NCBI GenBank assembly: GCA_016711095.1
Contig: JADJTP010000002.1
Coordinates: forward strand, 558,001-622,000
Source of the DNA: Actinomycetales bacterium
Lineage (GTDB): Bacteria > Actinomycetota > Actinomycetes > Actinomycetales > Dermatophilaceae
Direction of reading: 5' to 3'
DNA length: 64,000 nucleotides
The notes below the pieces were generated by a model. It searched no databases. It was not told the origin of the DNA and worked only from the letters and a program-made list of their open reading frames with translations. Positions 50,879-59,756 of the stretch are shown here, one piece after another. The first letter of the stretch is position 1. Every line of letters starts with the position of its first letter. The position numbers were made by a program, and so were the translations under genes.

Positions 50879-51429
50879 GGAGTCACCCCGACCGCCGCCT
50901 CGCGTCGTGCTCGGAGTGCGCGCTGCGCCGCGGCGGCCGCCTCCAACCGGTCGGTGGCCGCTCCGCGCCAGAGGTGGCAGATGGCGAGCGCAAGCGCGTC
51001 GGCAGCGTCGGCCGGGCGCGGCGCTGTGCTCAACCGGAGCAGTTTGGTGACCATCGTCGTGACCTGTGCCTTGTCGGCGCGGCCGTTGCCGGTCACCGCT
51101 GCCTTCACCTCGGTTGGCGTGTGCAACTGCACCCGTATGCCGTGTCGAGCGGCGACCACCATCGCGACGGCCGAGGCCTGTGCCGTGCCCATCACCGAGA
51201 GGACATTGACGTCGGCGAAGACCCGCTCGATGGCGATGACGTCGGGTCGATGCCGGGCCACGAGCTCCTCAAGGGCACCGTCGAGGGCCAACAACCGATC
51301 GGGTGTCGGGGTCGACGACGGGCTGCGGATGACGGCGACGTCGATCATCTGCAGCCGCCGGCCGAGATCGCCGTCGACCACTCCGACCCCGCATCGGGTC
51401 AACCCCGGGTCGACGCCAAGCACGCGCAC
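50875..51429 (-). CDS. ruvC: Holliday junction endonuclease RuvC
   Basis: The 184-residue resolvase starts VLGVDPGLTRCGVGVV with the first catalytic Asp, then AIERVFADVNVLSVMGTAQ (Glu), GRADKAQV and a C-terminal DAADALALAICH with the last Asp residues. GTG 51429 has GGAGG six bases upstream on the coding strand. A LexA-type box lies about 40 bases upstream, so the ruv operon is likely damage-inducible. Confidence 0.95.
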   Translation of the reverse strand: MRVLGVDPGLTRCGVGVVDGDLGRRLQMIDVAVIRSPSSTPTPDRLLALDGALEELVARHRPDVIAIERVFADVNVLSVMGTAQASAVAMVVAARHGIRVQLHTPTEVKAAVTGNGRADKAQVTTMVTKLLRLSTAPRPADAADALALAICHLWRGAATDRLEAAAAAQRALRARREAAVGVTP

Positions 51430-51465
51430 GGCATACCTCCTGGGTGCTCAGACAGACTTCGGGTG

Positions 51466-51479
51466 CGAACAAGTGTTCG
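51466..51479. promoter_or_regulatory. LexA (SOS) box upstream of ruvCAB
   Basis: CGAACAAGTGTTCG is a 14-base element with perfect CGAAC/GTTCG half-sites and a four-base spacer, the actinobacterial and Gram-positive LexA consensus. It sits 37 bases upstream of the ruvC start codon in the ruvC promoter region, as in mycobacteria. Confidence 0.85.
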
Positions 51480-51588
51480 GGAGCTACGTTACCTGCAGCG
51501 GTCACGCGCCCCTGGTGCGACTCGCCGACACGCTGACCGGGGCTGCCGGGTGTCGGTGGGGTGGCAGCCGGTCGGCGAGGATGCGGAC

Positions 51589-52005
51589 ATGCAGATGCGG
51601 CGCGAGCAGGTCGGTTCCGGTTCACCGTTCGAGGCAGCGATCGGTTTCAGCCGCGCCGTTCGGGTGGGTGATCAGGTGGCGGTGTCGGGCACGGCGCCAG
51701 TCTGGCCCGATGGCCACGTCGACCCGGACCCGCTCGTGCAGGCCCGGCGGTGCTGGGAGATCGCCCTGGAGGCCCTCGCGGCGCTGGGCGGTGAGCCCGA
51801 AGACGTGGTGCGCACCCGGCAGTTCCTCACTCGGGCCGATGTCGCCGACGCGGTGTCCCACGCCCACGGCGAGGTGTTCGGGGCCGTCCGGCCGGCCTCA
51901 ACGATGCTCGTCGTCGCCGCACTGCTGGACCCGAGGTGGGTCGTGGAGGTGGAACTCGACGCGGTGCTCACTCCTCGTCGAGCTGGGCCAGGACCTCGTC
52001 GCTGA
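51589..52005 (+). CDS. RidA (YjgF/YER057c) family protein
   Basis: The 138-residue protein has the Rid pattern: SPFEAAIGFSRAVRVGDQVAVSGTAPV, QARRCWEIALEALAALGGEPEDVV and RPASTMLVVAALLDPRWVVEVE. The Arg of the RidA deaminase site is present in VRPAST. RidA hydrolyses reactive enamines; this divergent subgroup often lacks a proven activity. It is convergent with yebC and its last 38 bases overlap that gene. ATG 51595 is an alternative start. Confidence 0.85.
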   Translation: MQMRREQVGSGSPFEAAIGFSRAVRVGDQVAVSGTAPVWPDGHVDPDPLVQARRCWEIALEALAALGGEPEDVVRTRQFLTRADVADAVSHAHGEVFGAVRPASTMLVVAALLDPRWVVEVELDAVLTPRRAGPGPRR

Positions 52006-52723
52006 TATCGCCGTTGGCCCAGACGTTCTGCACGTCGTCGGAATCTTCGAGAGCGTCGATGATCCGCATCATCTTTCGGGCGCCATCAAGGTCGAGCGGG
52101 ACCTCCATGCTCGGGATGAAGGTCGCTTCGGCTGAGTCGTAGTCAATTCCCGCGGTCTGCAGAGCCTGGCGCACCGCGACGACGTCGCTCGCCTCCGAGA
52201 CGATTTCGAAGGACTCGCCGAGGTCGTTGATCTCCTCGGCGCCGGCATCCAGGACGACCTCAAGCAGGTCGTCTTCGCTCTGTCCACCCTTGGGGACGAT
52301 GACAACACCCTTGCGGTTGAACACATAGGCGACCGATCCGGGGTCGGCGAGGTTGCCTCCGTTGCGGGTGAGCGCCGTGCGCACCTCGGCGGCCGCCCGG
52401 TTGCGGTTGTCCGTGAGGCACTGGATGTAGAGGGCGACGCCGTTGGGGGCGTAGCCCTCGTAGACGATCTCCTGCCAGTCGGCACCGCCGGCTTCGGCAC
52501 CCGATCCGCGTTTGACGGCTCGGTCGATGTTGTCGTTGGGGACCGAGGACTTCTTCGCCTTGTAGATGGCGTCCCAGAGCGTGGGATTGCCGAGGGGGTC
52601 TCCCCCGCCGATGCGGGCAGCGACCTCGATGTTCTTGATCAGCTTGGCAAAGAGCTTGCCTCGCTTGGCGTCGATCGCCGCCTTCTTGTGCTTCGTGGTC
52701 GCCCATTTGGAGTGACCGCTCAT
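51968..52723 (-). CDS. YebC/PmpR family regulator
   Basis: The 251-residue protein begins MSGHSKWATTKHKKAAID, the family signature, and continues with KLIKNIEVAARIGGGDP, VPNDNIDRAVKRGSG, YEGYAPNGVALYIQ and DLGESFEIVSEASD. Family members are DNA- or ribosome-associated factors. I start it at ATG 52723; the upstream frame in the intergenic region is not protein-like. It precedes ruvC in the conserved pdxT-yebC-ruvC order. Confidence 0.95.
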   Translation of the reverse strand: MSGHSKWATTKHKKAAIDAKRGKLFAKLIKNIEVAARIGGGDPLGNPTLWDAIYKAKKSSVPNDNIDRAVKRGSGAEAGGADWQEIVYEGYAPNGVALYIQCLTDNRNRAAAEVRTALTRNGGNLADPGSVAYVFNRKGVVIVPKGGQSEDDLLEVVLDAGAEEINDLGESFEIVSEASDVVAVRQALQTAGIDYDSAEATFIPSMEVPLDLDGARKMMRIIDALEDSDDVQNVWANGDISDEVLAQLDEE

Positions 52724-52809
52724 GCTCTCGCCCTCGTCTCGTCCGACAAACCCCCAGAATCGTACCGGTGCCCGACGCAGCCCACGTCGATCGCGGCGCC
52801 TGGCAGGAG

Positions 52810-53415
52810 TTATTGCGCCCGCTGGCGCACCAGGTCCACGAAATGGGAGTGCACCCGGAGGTCGCCAGTCACCTCCGGGTGAAAGGACGTCGCCAGCAGG
52901 GTGCCCTGGCGAACGGCGACCACCCTGCCGTCGAACCCCCCGCCCTCGAGGCGGGCCAGCACTTCGACCTGCGGCCCGACGTCTTCGACCCACGGTGCGC
53001 GGATGAAGACCGCCCGCATCGGCGGCGGCGACCCGGCATACGTGATGTCCCGTTCGAAGGAGTCGACTTGCCGTCCGAAGGCGTTGCGCCGCACCGTCAC
53101 GTCGAGCCCGCCCAGGGTGCGCTGGTCTGCGGTGGCGTCGGCGACCCGATCGGCGAGCATGATCATGCCGGCGCACGAGCCGTAGGCCACCAAACCCTCA
53201 CGCAGCCGCTCTTGCAGCGGGTCGAACAGCTCGAACGCCCGCAGCAGTTTGTCCATGACCGTCGACTCGCCGCCGGGGATGACCATGCCCTGTATGCCGT
53301 GCAGCTCGCGTTCGCGGCGCACTGGCACGGCGTGTGCGCCGACCGATTCGAGCGCTCGAACATGCTCACGCACGTCACCTTGCAGCGCGAGCACGCCGAT
53401 AGTCGGTCCGGTCAT
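52810..53415 (-). CDS. pdxT: Pyridoxal 5'-phosphate synthase glutaminase subunit
   Basis: PdxT releases ammonia from glutamine for PdxS. The 201-residue class I glutaminase has IGVLALQGDVREHVRALE, MVIPGGESTVMDKLL, the nucleophile Cys in YGSCAGMIMLA, and ATSFHPEVTGD with the catalytic His and Glu. ATG 53415 is the family-typical start; a longer frame upstream is Arg-rich and overlaps the next gene. The usual adjacency to pdxS is broken by an HTH gene. Confidence 0.95.
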   Translation of the reverse strand: MTGPTIGVLALQGDVREHVRALESVGAHAVPVRRERELHGIQGMVIPGGESTVMDKLLRAFELFDPLQERLREGLVAYGSCAGMIMLADRVADATADQRTLGGLDVTVRRNAFGRQVDSFERDITYAGSPPPMRAVFIRAPWVEDVGPQVEVLARLEGGGFDGRVVAVRQGTLLATSFHPEVTGDLRVHSHFVDLVRQRAQ

Positions 53416-53462
53416 GAGAACTGGGTGCTCGGGCTGGTCACGACGGGCCACATTACGGGCTG

Positions 53463-54068
53463 TCAGCAGTCGCAGCCGCATTCGCAATCGGCGACACACG
53501 CCCCGGCCGGGTCGCAATGCGGCTGACACGAGCATTCCGGGGCGGGCCGAAACGGGCCTGGCCTGGCCGCCGACGCTCCTGAACGTGGCTGCCGGTCACC
53601 GGCCCAGGAGCGCAGCGCCTCAACCGTGGGGTGATCCGGGGACCAGCCCATCTCTTCGCGCACCTGGTCTCGCAGAGCGCGGGAGCGAAATGTCACCTCA
53701 GGCACCGGCCGGTCGTAGCGTCGCCCCGCCCCCCAGTGCTTCGGCCAGCCGATCAGTGGCTCCACGTCCAGATGAGCCGGAAAACGCCGCCCCTGCCCGT
53801 CCCGCGGGCCGTACTCCGACATCGGCTCCACCAGGAGGCCTCCCTGGCTGACAAACGCCAGCCGGAGGCCACAGTGAGCGGCGAGCCGGCCGAGGCTCGC
53901 CGCGCCCGGGTCCTTAGACCCCGTCTCCCAGGCCGCAAGGGTGGGCTGCGAGACTCCCAGAGACCCGGCAAGCTCACGCTGGCTGAGGTCTGCCTGCCGT
54001 CGTGCGCTTCTGATGAGCGCACCGATGGTGCCGCCCCGGTGCGTCCCAAGCTCTGCCTGCTCTGCCAT
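53463..54068 (-). CDS. XRE-type HTH protein with cysteine-rich C-terminus
   Basis: The 201-residue protein has an N-terminal Cro/CI helix-turn-helix (GALIRSARRQADLSQRELAG, SQPTLAAWETGSKDP). The middle resembles no family I know; it has SEYGPRDGQGRRFPAHLD and HWGAGRRYDRPVPEVTFRSR. The last 23 residues hold eight Cys and a His (from CSCQPHC to CGCDC), a likely metal-binding or redox site. It lies between pdxT and pdxS on the same strand, downstream of the hairpin at 54203-54241. Confidence 0.8.
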   Translation of the reverse strand: MAEQAELGTHRGGTIGALIRSARRQADLSQRELAGSLGVSQPTLAAWETGSKDPGAASLGRLAAHCGLRLAFVSQGGLLVEPMSEYGPRDGQGRRFPAHLDVEPLIGWPKHWGAGRRYDRPVPEVTFRSRALRDQVREEMGWSPDHPTVEALRSWAGDRQPRSGASAARPGPFRPAPECSCQPHCDPAGACVADCECGCDC

Positions 54069-54202
54069 GCGAGGATCCTGCCCTCCGGCACCGACACCGG
54101 CGGAACATCGTCATGCACCGACGGGCTCACACCGGGTCACACCGGCTCAGCCCGGGCCAGACCAACCGGACTAGTCGCCCGTCAACTAGGGGGTGATGCG
54201 TC

Positions 54203-54241
54203 ACTGAGGCGGTGATTACCCAGGGTGATCACCGCCTCAGT
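54203..54241 (-). terminator. Strong hairpin after pdxS
   Basis: Perfect 14-bp arms ACTGAGGCGGTGAT (54203-54216) and ATCACCGCCTCAGT (54228-54241) enclose an 11-base loop. It lies between the pdxS stop and the XRE gene start, in the 206-base gap, so it probably ends pdxS transcription. No T-tract is evident, as is common in actinobacteria. Confidence 0.75.
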
Positions 54242-54274
54242 CCTCACGCCACCCCCTGCGCCCAGCCGACGCTG

Positions 54275-55201
54275 TTACCAACCGCGCTGGGCCAGGCGGT
54301 GCGACTGGGGAAGTTCCTCGACGTTGATGCCGACCATGGCTTCGCCGAGGCCGCGGCTGACCTTGGCGATGACACCGGGGTCGTCGAAGAACGTCGTTGC
54401 CTTGACGATTGCCTCGGCGCGCTGCGCGGGGTTTCCGGACTTGAAGATGCCTGACCCTACGAAGACGCCTTCGGCTCCAAGTTGCATCATCATGGCCGCG
54501 TCGGCGGGGGTGGCGATGCCGCCGGCGGTGAACATGACGACAGGCAGTTTGCCGGTCTCGGCGACCTCTCGGACCAGGTCATACGGGGCTTGCAACTCCT
54601 TGGCCGCAACGTAGAGCTCGTCGGGGCTCATAGAACCCAGCCGACGGATCTCGCCGCGGATCTGGCGCATGTGCATCGTCGCGTTGGAGACGTCCCCCGT
54701 GCCCGCCTCGCCTTTGGACCGGATCATCGCCGCCCCCTCGGTGATCCGTCGCAGCGCCTCACCGAGGTTGGTCGCGCCGCACACGAAAGGGACGTTGAAG
54801 AGCCACTTGTCGATGTGGTTGGCGTAGTCCGCGGGGGTCAGAACCTCGGATTCGTCGATGTAGTCGACTCCGAGACTCTGCAGCACCTGAGCCTCGACGA
54901 AGTGCCCGATCCGCGCCTTGGCCATGACGGGGATGGAGACTGCGGCGATGATGCCGTCGATCATGTCGGGATCGCTCATCCGGGACACCCCGCCCTGAGC
55001 GCGGATGTCCGCAGGCACCCGCTCAAGAGCCATGACCGCAACCGCGCCGGCATCCTCGGCGATCTTGGCTTGATCGGCGGTGACGACGTCCATGATGACG
55101 CCGCCCTTGAGCATCTCGGCCATGCCCCGCTTGACTCGGGTGGTGCCTGTGGTCGGCGTAGTCTCGCTCGCGCTGGTCACGGTGGTTCTCGTGCTGGTCA
55201 C
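54275..55201 (-). CDS. pdxS: Pyridoxal 5'-phosphate synthase lyase subunit
   Basis: PdxS forms PLP from ribose 5-phosphate, glyceraldehyde 3-phosphate and ammonia from PdxT. The 308-residue TIM-barrel protein has KRGMAEMLKGGVIMDVVT (with Asp), IPVMAKARIGHFVEAQ (Lys), GATNLGEALRRITEGAAMIRSKGE, and FTAGGIATPADAAMMMQLG. The first 23 residues are Ser/Thr-rich; a tandem 16-base GTGACC repeat there allows two GTG starts, at 55201 or 55180. The core is highly conserved. Confidence 0.96.
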   Translation of the reverse strand: MTSTRTTVTSASETTPTTGTTRVKRGMAEMLKGGVIMDVVTADQAKIAEDAGAVAVMALERVPADIRAQGGVSRMSDPDMIDGIIAAVSIPVMAKARIGHFVEAQVLQSLGVDYIDESEVLTPADYANHIDKWLFNVPFVCGATNLGEALRRITEGAAMIRSKGEAGTGDVSNATMHMRQIRGEIRRLGSMSPDELYVAAKELQAPYDLVREVAETGKLPVVMFTAGGIATPADAAMMMQLGAEGVFVGSGIFKSGNPAQRAEAIVKATTFFDDPGVIAKVSRGLGEAMVGINVEELPQSHRLAQRGW

Positions 55202-55320
55202 GGTGGTTACTGCCCGCTTTCGTCGCTGCCTCGGGTCGAGGCCGTAGGCCGGGTGCCCGCCTCACGTCGAGGCCGAGCACCTCGGGAGTTTACCGCCGTA
55301 AGGCGGGCAGCGCCCACGCC

Positions 55321-56376
55321 TCAGTCGTTGCGACCGCGAGCGCCGACCGGCCAGGTCGCTGAGCCGTCAGCCAGTGCATAGACGTCGGCGAGGTTGACCG
55401 CATTGCACACGTGGTTGGGAACGGCAAGGAGCCGAGAGCCGATGGGGGGCATCGCCCGTTCCGGCCAGTCAACCGTTGCGTGATGCTCCGACAGCGCGAC
55501 GATCCGCGCGTCGGGGGCGTCGAGGAGCCGACCGTAGCCGCTGGCCCACGGAGCACGGTCGGCGCCCAGTGCCTTGCTACCCGCGTCGATCACGACCCTC
55601 CCTCCGGGCGTGCGACACCACGGTCGCGCACACGGTGAGCGCGACGTCCTCGAGCCCGCAGGCGCCCAGCTCAACCTGCTGGGCGTCGCCGAAGACGTAG
55701 ACACCGGGCCTCAGTTCATTCAGCTCTGCCCCGGCGTATGCCGCGGACGGCGTCGATCCGCCGCTGACAACGCCCGGCTGCACGCCGACCGACCGCAGGG
55801 AGTCCGCCGCGAGTCCAAGGGCCTGGTCCTCGTCACGGGCGGACTGCTCGCGACCGGTCGGCGAGTAGGAGTGCCCGGGGAAGGTGAAGATGCCCCGCAC
55901 CGCGAATCCGGCGTCGGCGGCATACCGGGCCAACTCCCTGCCGCGCTGGGTGAGACGCCCGTGCGATGGTGTCCGGAGTCCACCTCCACGAGCAACTCAG
56001 GCCTGATGCCTTGCAGTGCCATCGCATCGACGCCCGCCCGCGAATCGATCCCCACGGCGACCCGGGCACGCTCCATGACGGCAGCGAGGCGATGAGCCTT
56101 GGGAGCGTCAACCCAGAGCGGATAGGCGATGACGAGGTCGGTGCAGCCGGCGTCGCTGAACACCTCCGCCTCCCCCACTGTGGCCACGGTGAGCCCCACC
56201 GCGCCGGCGGCGAGCTGACGGGCGGCCAGCTCTGGCGACTTGTGGGTCTTGGCGTGGGGGCGCAGCGCCACCCCGCGCCCCCGCGCAAGAGCGGCCATGG
56301 CGTCGATGTTGCGTTGTGCGCGATCCAGATCCAGGCGAAGGAAGGGCGTGGGAGGTTCCGGCCGGTGGTCGGTCAT
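55321..56376 (-). pseudogene. D-threonine aldolase-like PLP enzyme (alanine racemase fold), two frameshifts
   Basis: Read in three frames, the product is a complete DSD1/D-threonine aldolase-type enzyme of about 350 residues. It has PTPFLRLDLDRAQRNIDAM and the PLP lysine region RPHAKTHKSPELAARQL, then EVDSGHHRTGVSP. In the next frame are GIFTFPGHSY and VVSGGSTPSAAY, then GGRVVIDAGSKALGAD and VPNHVCNAVNLAD in the third. One base is lost near 55950, and a one-base gain or two-base loss lies near 55610. All motifs survive, so decay is recent or the breaks are assembly errors. It would cleave D-threonine or dehydrate D-serine. ATG 56376 is the likely original start. Confidence 0.85.
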
Positions 56377-56390
56377 CGCCTGTGCCTTTC

Positions 56391-56966
56391 TCAGCCGCGC
56401 AGACCGGCAGGCAGGGCGTCGTCGAACTCCACCGTCGTCGGCATCTCGGTATACCCGGCCAGTCGGAACCACTTGACGACGAGCTTGCGCCGGACGCGCC
56501 GCACGTCGGTGACCGCGTCGTTGTGGAACCGCCGGGCGAGCTGGACTCGCAGCCCGGTCGCCGTCACTCGGGACAGGATGTCGTCGCCGAACCCGGCCTC
56601 ATGCGGCAAGACCGACAAGGAGTCGGCGTTCAAGGCATGCCCGAGTGCCACACTGAGATCGGATTCGACACTTTCGCGCTCGTGGCTGAAGCGCTGCCGG
56701 TCGGCGTCGGTGTCCTCGTCCTCCGCGATGGCCAGGGATTCGGACGCCGCCGAGGCGAGCATCAGAGCGCTGGCGGCATCGAGCAGACCCGAGTTGGCGA
56801 GCTCGAGGGTGGCCTCGGCTCGGCGCACGAGTTGGGCGTCCAGCGCCGCGAGAGTGCCCTGAACGCGCGCGTGGAGCCGGTCAAGCCGCGCTGCACTGTA
56901 GGAGAGATGCCAGCCGAGAAGGAGCACGGCTACGGCCACGACGATCCACCAGTCGGTGCCCATCAT
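56391..56966 (-). CDS. LemA-like membrane-anchored protein
   Basis: The 191-residue product has an N-terminal membrane helix (DWWIVVAVAVLLLGWHLSY) and a helical, charged remainder ending ARRFHNDAVTDVRRVRRKLVV and then WFRLAGYTEMPTTVEFDD. That ending resembles LemA-fold proteins of actinobacteria found next to pimA. No enzymatic motif is seen. It overlaps the pimA stop by ATGA, so it belongs to the PIM operon and may act at the membrane. Confidence 0.7.
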   Translation of the reverse strand: MMGTDWWIVVAVAVLLLGWHLSYSAARLDRLHARVQGTLAALDAQLVRRAEATLELANSGLLDAASALMLASAASESLAIAEDEDTDADRQRFSHERESVESDLSVALGHALNADSLSVLPHEAGFGDDILSRVTATGLRVQLARRFHNDAVTDVRRVRRKLVVKWFRLAGYTEMPTTVEFDDALPAGLRG

Positions 56967-58147
56967 GAGGACGCCCTCCCTGCCCGCAAGATCCGGCCGA
57001 TGACACTCGGGTTGCTGGGCATGGTGCGGGCGACCGCGGCGGCCTCGCAGACAGTCTCGTACACCAGGATGATCTGGTCGGTGACGACCGACCAGTCGAA
57101 GACGTCGGCGCGAGCACGTCCGGCCGCAGCAGTCGCTGCACGCAGGTCGCCGTCACGCAGCAGCTCGACCAACCGGGCTGCGAGGTCTCCCGGGTCCTCG
57201 TTGCGGAACGTCGCTCCCGCCGAGCCCCCGTCGAGCACCCGGACGAAGGCGGGCAGGTCACTGGCCAACACTGCCGCGCTGGCGCTCATCGCCTCGATGA
57301 GGATGATCCCGAAGCTCTCGCCACCGGTGTTCGGCGCGACGTAGACGTCGACCGACCTCAACATCCTTGCCTTGTCCAGATCGTCCACGGCTCCGAGGAA
57401 CTCGGTGGCAGCGGCGACCTCGGGAGTCATCGTGGAGCGGATCTCGTCGGGGTCCCCCGGCCCCGCCACGAGCAGCCGCAAACCCGGCACATCACGCAGG
57501 ACCTGAGGGAGGGCCCCAACGAGCACCGGCATTCCCTTGCGGGGCTCACCCATCCGGCCGAGGAAGGCGATCGTCGGTCGCTCAGCCGTCCCCTGCCACT
57601 GCTCCTGCGGCTCAGCGTCGGCAAACCGGTCGACATAGACCCCGTTGGGGATGACCACTGCGTCGCCGCCGAAGTGCGTCGTCACGGTGCGGCGGGCATC
57701 CTCCGACACGGCGATCCGGCCGCTGATCTTCTCCAGGGACGAACGGACGAAGGGATAACTCACCTGCATCGCCCGCGAGCGCAGGTTGGACGTGTGGAAG
57801 GTTGCCACAATCGGGCACGACGCCGCCCACAGCGCGAGCGCGCCGATGCTCGGAGTGATCGGCTCGTGGATGTGGATGAGGTCGAAGCCGCCCCGCTCGA
57901 GCCATCCGGTGACCTTGGCATTGGTCATCAGCCCGAAGTTGAGCCGCGCCACGGACCCGTTGTAACGCAGCGGCACGGACCGACCGGCGCCGACGACGTA
58001 GTCCGGCAGCGTCGTCCCCTCGTCAGCCGGCGCGAGGACAGAGACGACGTGCCCCCTGGCGAGCAGGATCTCGGCGAGGTCGCGGACGTGATACTGCACG
58101 CCGCCGGGCATGTCGAACGAGTAGGGACAGACGAGGCCGACGCGCAT
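56963..58147 (-). CDS. pimA: Phosphatidyl-myo-inositol mannosyltransferase
   Basis: PimA transfers the first mannose from GDP-Man to phosphatidylinositol on the inner leaflet. The 394-residue GT4 enzyme begins RVGLVCPYSFDMPGGVQYHV, has DLIHIHEPITPSIG, a GRMGEPRKGMPVLVGAL motif with the donor-binding Arg-Lys, and NTGGESFGIILIEAMSA with the Glu signature. I use ATG 58147, two bases after the patA stop. Position beside pgsA and patA matches mycobacterial gene order. Confidence 0.95.
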   Translation of the reverse strand: MRVGLVCPYSFDMPGGVQYHVRDLAEILLARGHVVSVLAPADEGTTLPDYVVGAGRSVPLRYNGSVARLNFGLMTNAKVTGWLERGGFDLIHIHEPITPSIGALALWAASCPIVATFHTSNLRSRAMQVSYPFVRSSLEKISGRIAVSEDARRTVTTHFGGDAVVIPNGVYVDRFADAEPQEQWQGTAERPTIAFLGRMGEPRKGMPVLVGALPQVLRDVPGLRLLVAGPGDPDEIRSTMTPEVAAATEFLGAVDDLDKARMLRSVDVYVAPNTGGESFGIILIEAMSASAAVLASDLPAFVRVLDGGSAGATFRNEDPGDLAARLVELLRDGDLRAATAAAGRARADVFDWSVVTDQIILVYETVCEAAAVARTMPSNPSVIGRILRAGRASS

Positions 58148-58149
58148 GG

Positions 58150-59088
58150 TCAGACCTTCAGCCGGGCCGGATCGAGGTCCTCGACGAAGACCCGTTGAAG
58201 CATGTGCCAGTCGGCTGTGTGCTCCAGGATCGCGCCCTGCAGGTATGCCGCGCAGGCCTGGGTCATGACCCTGACCTTGTCGGTGGTGTCCCCACTCTCG
58301 GGCACGGCCATCTCGTCGGAGAAGGTGACGACGGTTTCGAACCCGCCGGCTCCACGACCGGCAGTTGCCGGCGCGTAGTGGATCGAGGCGGCATACAGGG
58401 GTGCGCCGGTGAGCAAGGCGAGCAGCGCCGGGCCCTTGGCCATCCGGGCGCGGCTCCCGCAGAAGTCGACCTCCACGCCGTTGCTGGTGAGGTCCCGGTC
58501 GGCCGCAAGGGCGACGAAATCTCCGCGTTGGACCGCCGCCTGCAGCCCGTTGAAGGGGTTCGGACCACCGGTAAGCGGCAGGATCGTCATCCCCAGCGAT
58601 TTCCGGAATGCGAAGAAGTCGCGGAACACAGCCTCGGGCTCCAACCGTTCGACGACCGTGGTCACCGGAGCCAGATGCGCCGTCGACCACGCACCGGCGA
58701 TGTCCCAGTTGCCCATGTGGGCGATGAAGATCACCGCAGACCGGCCCGCAGCAAGTGACGAGCGCACCCCCTCGTCGTTGACCGCTCGACACATCGCGTC
58801 GAGTTCCTCAGTCGTGCGGTCAGGCAGCCGGAAGGCCTCGCAGAAGTAGCGCAAATAGGACCGCATCCCGGCCCGCACGAGGGCGTCAAGGCCGGCGTCG
58901 TCGAGGTCCGGACGGACCTTGGCGTAGTTGGCGCGAAGCCGGGAGATGCTCTTGCCGCCGCGGCGGGCCAGCACGTCGGCGGCAACATCGAAGCCCCGGT
59001 ATGCCGCACCGGACGGCAGCCGCCGGACCAGCCCCCAGCCCGCCTTCCACCCCAGGACGGTCGCTCGACCGGTCGCCGCCGTCAGCAC
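58150..59088 (-). CDS. patA: Phosphatidylinositol mannoside acyltransferase
   Basis: The 312-residue protein is of the LpxL/HtrB lipid acyltransferase family: FIAHMGNWDIAGAW with the HX4D-like His and Asp, VVERLEP, GMTILPLTGG, GDFVALAADRDLTSNGVEVDF and FCGSRARMAKGPALLALLTGAP. It acylates the mannose of PIM. GTG 59088 overlaps the pgsA stop by seven bases; the longer upstream frame lies inside pgsA. It is flanked by pgsA and pimA. Confidence 0.93.
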   Translation of the reverse strand: MLTAATGRATVLGWKAGWGLVRRLPSGAAYRGFDVAADVLARRGGKSISRLRANYAKVRPDLDDAGLDALVRAGMRSYLRYFCEAFRLPDRTTEELDAMCRAVNDEGVRSSLAAGRSAVIFIAHMGNWDIAGAWSTAHLAPVTTVVERLEPEAVFRDFFAFRKSLGMTILPLTGGPNPFNGLQAAVQRGDFVALAADRDLTSNGVEVDFCGSRARMAKGPALLALLTGAPLYAASIHYAPATAGRGAGGFETVVTFSDEMAVPESGDTTDKVRVMTQACAAYLQGAILEHTADWHMLQRVFVEDLDPARLKV

Positions 59089-59696
59089 TGTGCGGCCCGG
59101 GCCTGGGCATGGACCGTGGCCATCCGTTGGATCACCGTGACGAGGCTGGCCAGGGCCAAGAGAGCCAGCACGACCGTGAGCACGACAACTGGCAGGCCGA
59201 AGCCGACGAGCCCGGTGGCGAGAAGCACGGCCAAGAGCCGGTCGGCCCGCTCGGCGATCCCGACGTTGCACGTCATGCCCAGACCCTCGGCACGTGCCTT
59301 GGCATAGCTGACGACCATGCCCAGGATGAGACAGCTCAGGGCAAGTCCGGCCTGCAGCAGATTGGCGCCTGGGCCGGCGAAGTAGAGCACGAGCCCGCCG
59401 AAGATCGCCGCGTCGGCGACCCGGTCGAGGGTGGAGTCCAGGAAGGCACCCCACACGCCTTGCCGACCCGACAGACGTGCCATCACACCGTCGACGTTGT
59501 CGCTGAAAACGAAGGCCGTGATGACCAGGGTGCCGACAAGGAACTCACCACGCGGATAGAACGCCAGGGCACCGAAACACACCCCGAGAGTGCCGACGAC
59601 GGTGACGACATCGGGGGTGAGCCCGATCGCCAGGAATGCCTTGGCGATGGGCGTCATCGCCTTGGTCCAGGACGTGCGCAGGAGTCGGTTCAGCAT
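59082..59696 (-). CDS. pgsA: CDP-alcohol phosphatidyltransferase, probable phosphatidylinositol (phosphate) synthase
   Basis: The 204-residue membrane enzyme has the CDP-alcohol motif DNVDGVMARLSGRQGVWGAF, then LDSTLDRVAD, which carries all four conserved Asp, plus several helices. In this gene context (before patA and pimA) it is the enzyme joining CDP-diacylglycerol and inositol phosphate. The gene name is shared with phosphatidylglycerophosphate synthase, but neighbours favour the inositol role. Starts at ATG 59696. Confidence 0.92.
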   Translation of the reverse strand: MLNRLLRTSWTKAMTPIAKAFLAIGLTPDVVTVVGTLGVCFGALAFYPRGEFLVGTLVITAFVFSDNVDGVMARLSGRQGVWGAFLDSTLDRVADAAIFGGLVLYFAGPGANLLQAGLALSCLILGMVVSYAKARAEGLGMTCNVGIAERADRLLAVLLATGLVGFGLPVVVLTVVLALLALASLVTVIQRMATVHAQARAAQC

Positions 59697-59756
59697 CGGG
59701 GCCTCGAGGTCGACATGGTGGCGCTCAGCCTAACGTCGGTATGCCGCGCGTCCGGT

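Noticed and set aside
50171..52135. Long plus-strand frames opposite the ruv genes
   Set aside because: Arg/Ser-rich translations antisense to clear RuvA, RuvB and RuvC; a normal by-product of high GC.
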